Source: an uncultured Collinsella sp. (GTDB lineage Bacteria > Actinomycetota > Coriobacteriia > Coriobacteriales > Coriobacteriaceae). From it: a DNA stretch of 6,756 nucleotides. The stretch lies in contig CALDBJ010000109.1 in NCBI GenBank assembly GCA_937937835.1, positions 1-6,756 of the forward strand, written 5' to 3'. A program made the translations under genes and the position numbers. The notes beneath the pieces are model-generated. The model ran no database searches. It saw only the letters and a program-made list of their open reading frames with translations, and was not told where the DNA came from. Shown one piece after another: positions 6,453 through 6,756 of the stretch (positions are counted from its first letter, which is position 1; the number at the start of each line of letters is the position of its first letter).

Positions 6453-6532
6453 CGCCCAGACGGATACTATTTGTAGTCAAACAAAAGTACTTCGGTTTAC
6501 TACGACGATTTGAATGATCTCAACCACAGTCA

Positions 6533-6549
6533 TTTTAGTGATACTAAAA
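6533..6549. promoter_or_regulatory. Near-perfect palindrome just downstream of the XRE gene
   Basis: TTTTAGT at 6533-6539 and ACTAAAA at 6543-6549 are exact reverse complements with only GAT between. The stem is AT-only except for one G-C pair and no T-tract follows on either strand, so a protein-binding site is more likely than a terminator. It begins 20 bases after the XRE stop and overlaps a -10-like TAGTAT. Confidence 0.4.
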
Positions 6550-6572
6550 CCGACGCTCCTATAAGTTGTCAA
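6541..6572 (-). promoter_or_regulatory. Consensus -35 TTGACA with distant -10, possible second upstream promoter
   Basis: On the minus strand a perfect TTGACA lies at 6567-6572, sharing bases with the TGA stop of the XRE gene. The best -10-like hexamer, TAGTAT (6541-6546, four of six), lies 20 bases away, longer than the usual 17. Such long spacing is used in MerR-type promoters, where a bound regulator corrects it. If used, it would give a leader of about 250 bases for the glucanase gene. Confidence 0.25.
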
Positions 6573-6756
6573 GAGGCAGTTTGCGGGAGCGCTCCCTGCA
6601 ATTCGCACAGGAGCTCGTAATACATCCTCTCCAGTCTCGTTGACCGCCGTGTCCCCCGTTCCAGGTGACCGAGCGCGGCCGCGGACAGGCCGAGCTCCGC
6701 GGCGGCTTTCTTCTGAGTCACCCGCATCGCCTTGCGCATCTTCGCGAGCTCGGGGC
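6569..6756 (-). CDS. XRE-family helix-turn-helix regulator, C-terminal part (partial)
   Basis: The frame is open from the right edge to a TGA (6571-6569) and encodes the last 61 residues. The sequence fits a Cro/CI-type helix-turn-helix: LAKMRKAMRVTQ, then KKAAAELGLSAAALGHLERG as the turn and recognition helix (the LGLS...LERG spacing is standard), followed by a short helix ERMYYELLCELQ and a tail ending QTAS. The visible domain is nearly complete, so the missing N-terminus may be only a few residues; an internal ATG at 6739 would instead give a 56-residue protein. Codons are very GC-rich, in contrast with the AT-richer gap that follows. The gene reads toward the glucanase gene, with 283 bases between them, so it might regulate that gene or itself, but no target can be shown. 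Confidence 0.75.
   Translation of the reverse strand, partial: PELAKMRKAMRVTQKKAAAELGLSAAALGHLERGTRRSTRLERMYYELLCELQGALPQTAS

Noticed and set aside
6473..6503. Imperfect inverted repeat GTAGTCAAAC / GGTTTACTAC
   Set aside because: Eight of ten half-site positions match, but the arms differ in the middle and no promoter is nearby; too weak to list as a feature.

Overview
The window looks like chromosomal sequence of a high-GC Gram-positive gut bacterium of the class Coriobacteriia, most likely Collinsella or a close relative. This is inferred from base composition, gene content and the style of the proteins; no database search was possible. All complete genes are housekeeping or carbohydrate-metabolism genes. 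I see no rRNA, tRNA, CRISPR array, insertion sequence or phage gene.

Layout. Positions 1-169 hold the 3' end of an unidentified plus-strand gene with a hydrophobic C-terminal segment. It is followed by fmt (206-1126, methionyl-tRNA formyltransferase) and, overlapping fmt by ATGA, rsmB (1123-2523, 16S rRNA m5C methyltransferase). These genes form a translation-related plus-strand operon. Between rsmB and the next gene lie a long imperfect hairpin (2530-2596, possibly a dispersed repeat) and a GC-rich hairpin (2625-2654) that can serve as a terminator for both converging transcription units. On the minus strand follow a small FmdB-type zinc-ribbon protein (2664-2900) and a large 1098-residue fusion enzyme (2989-6285). 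The fusion joins an N-terminal beta-sandwich and a GH13 alpha-glucan hydrolase to a complete GH77 4-alpha-glucanotransferase (MalQ type). The right end (6286-6568) is an AT-richer intergenic region with promoter-like hexamers, inverted repeats and a direct repeat, then the C-terminal part of a minus-strand XRE-type helix-turn-helix regulator (6569-6756) that runs off the window.

How the genes relate. Fmt formylates initiator Met-tRNA and RsmB modifies the ribosome, the classic def/fmt/rsmB neighbourhood. The GH13-GH77 protein has no signal peptide and should work in the cytoplasm, hydrolysing or debranching imported or stored alpha-glucan while disproportionating the resulting maltodextrins. 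The most notable points are this two-enzyme fusion, the non-canonical SAM-binding loop of RsmB, the perfect-arm hairpin behind rsmB, the repeat-rich control region of the glucanase gene, and a third-position base shift from T-rich to C-rich along the fmt-rsmB operon. I do not see evidence for a wholly new defence or mobile system.
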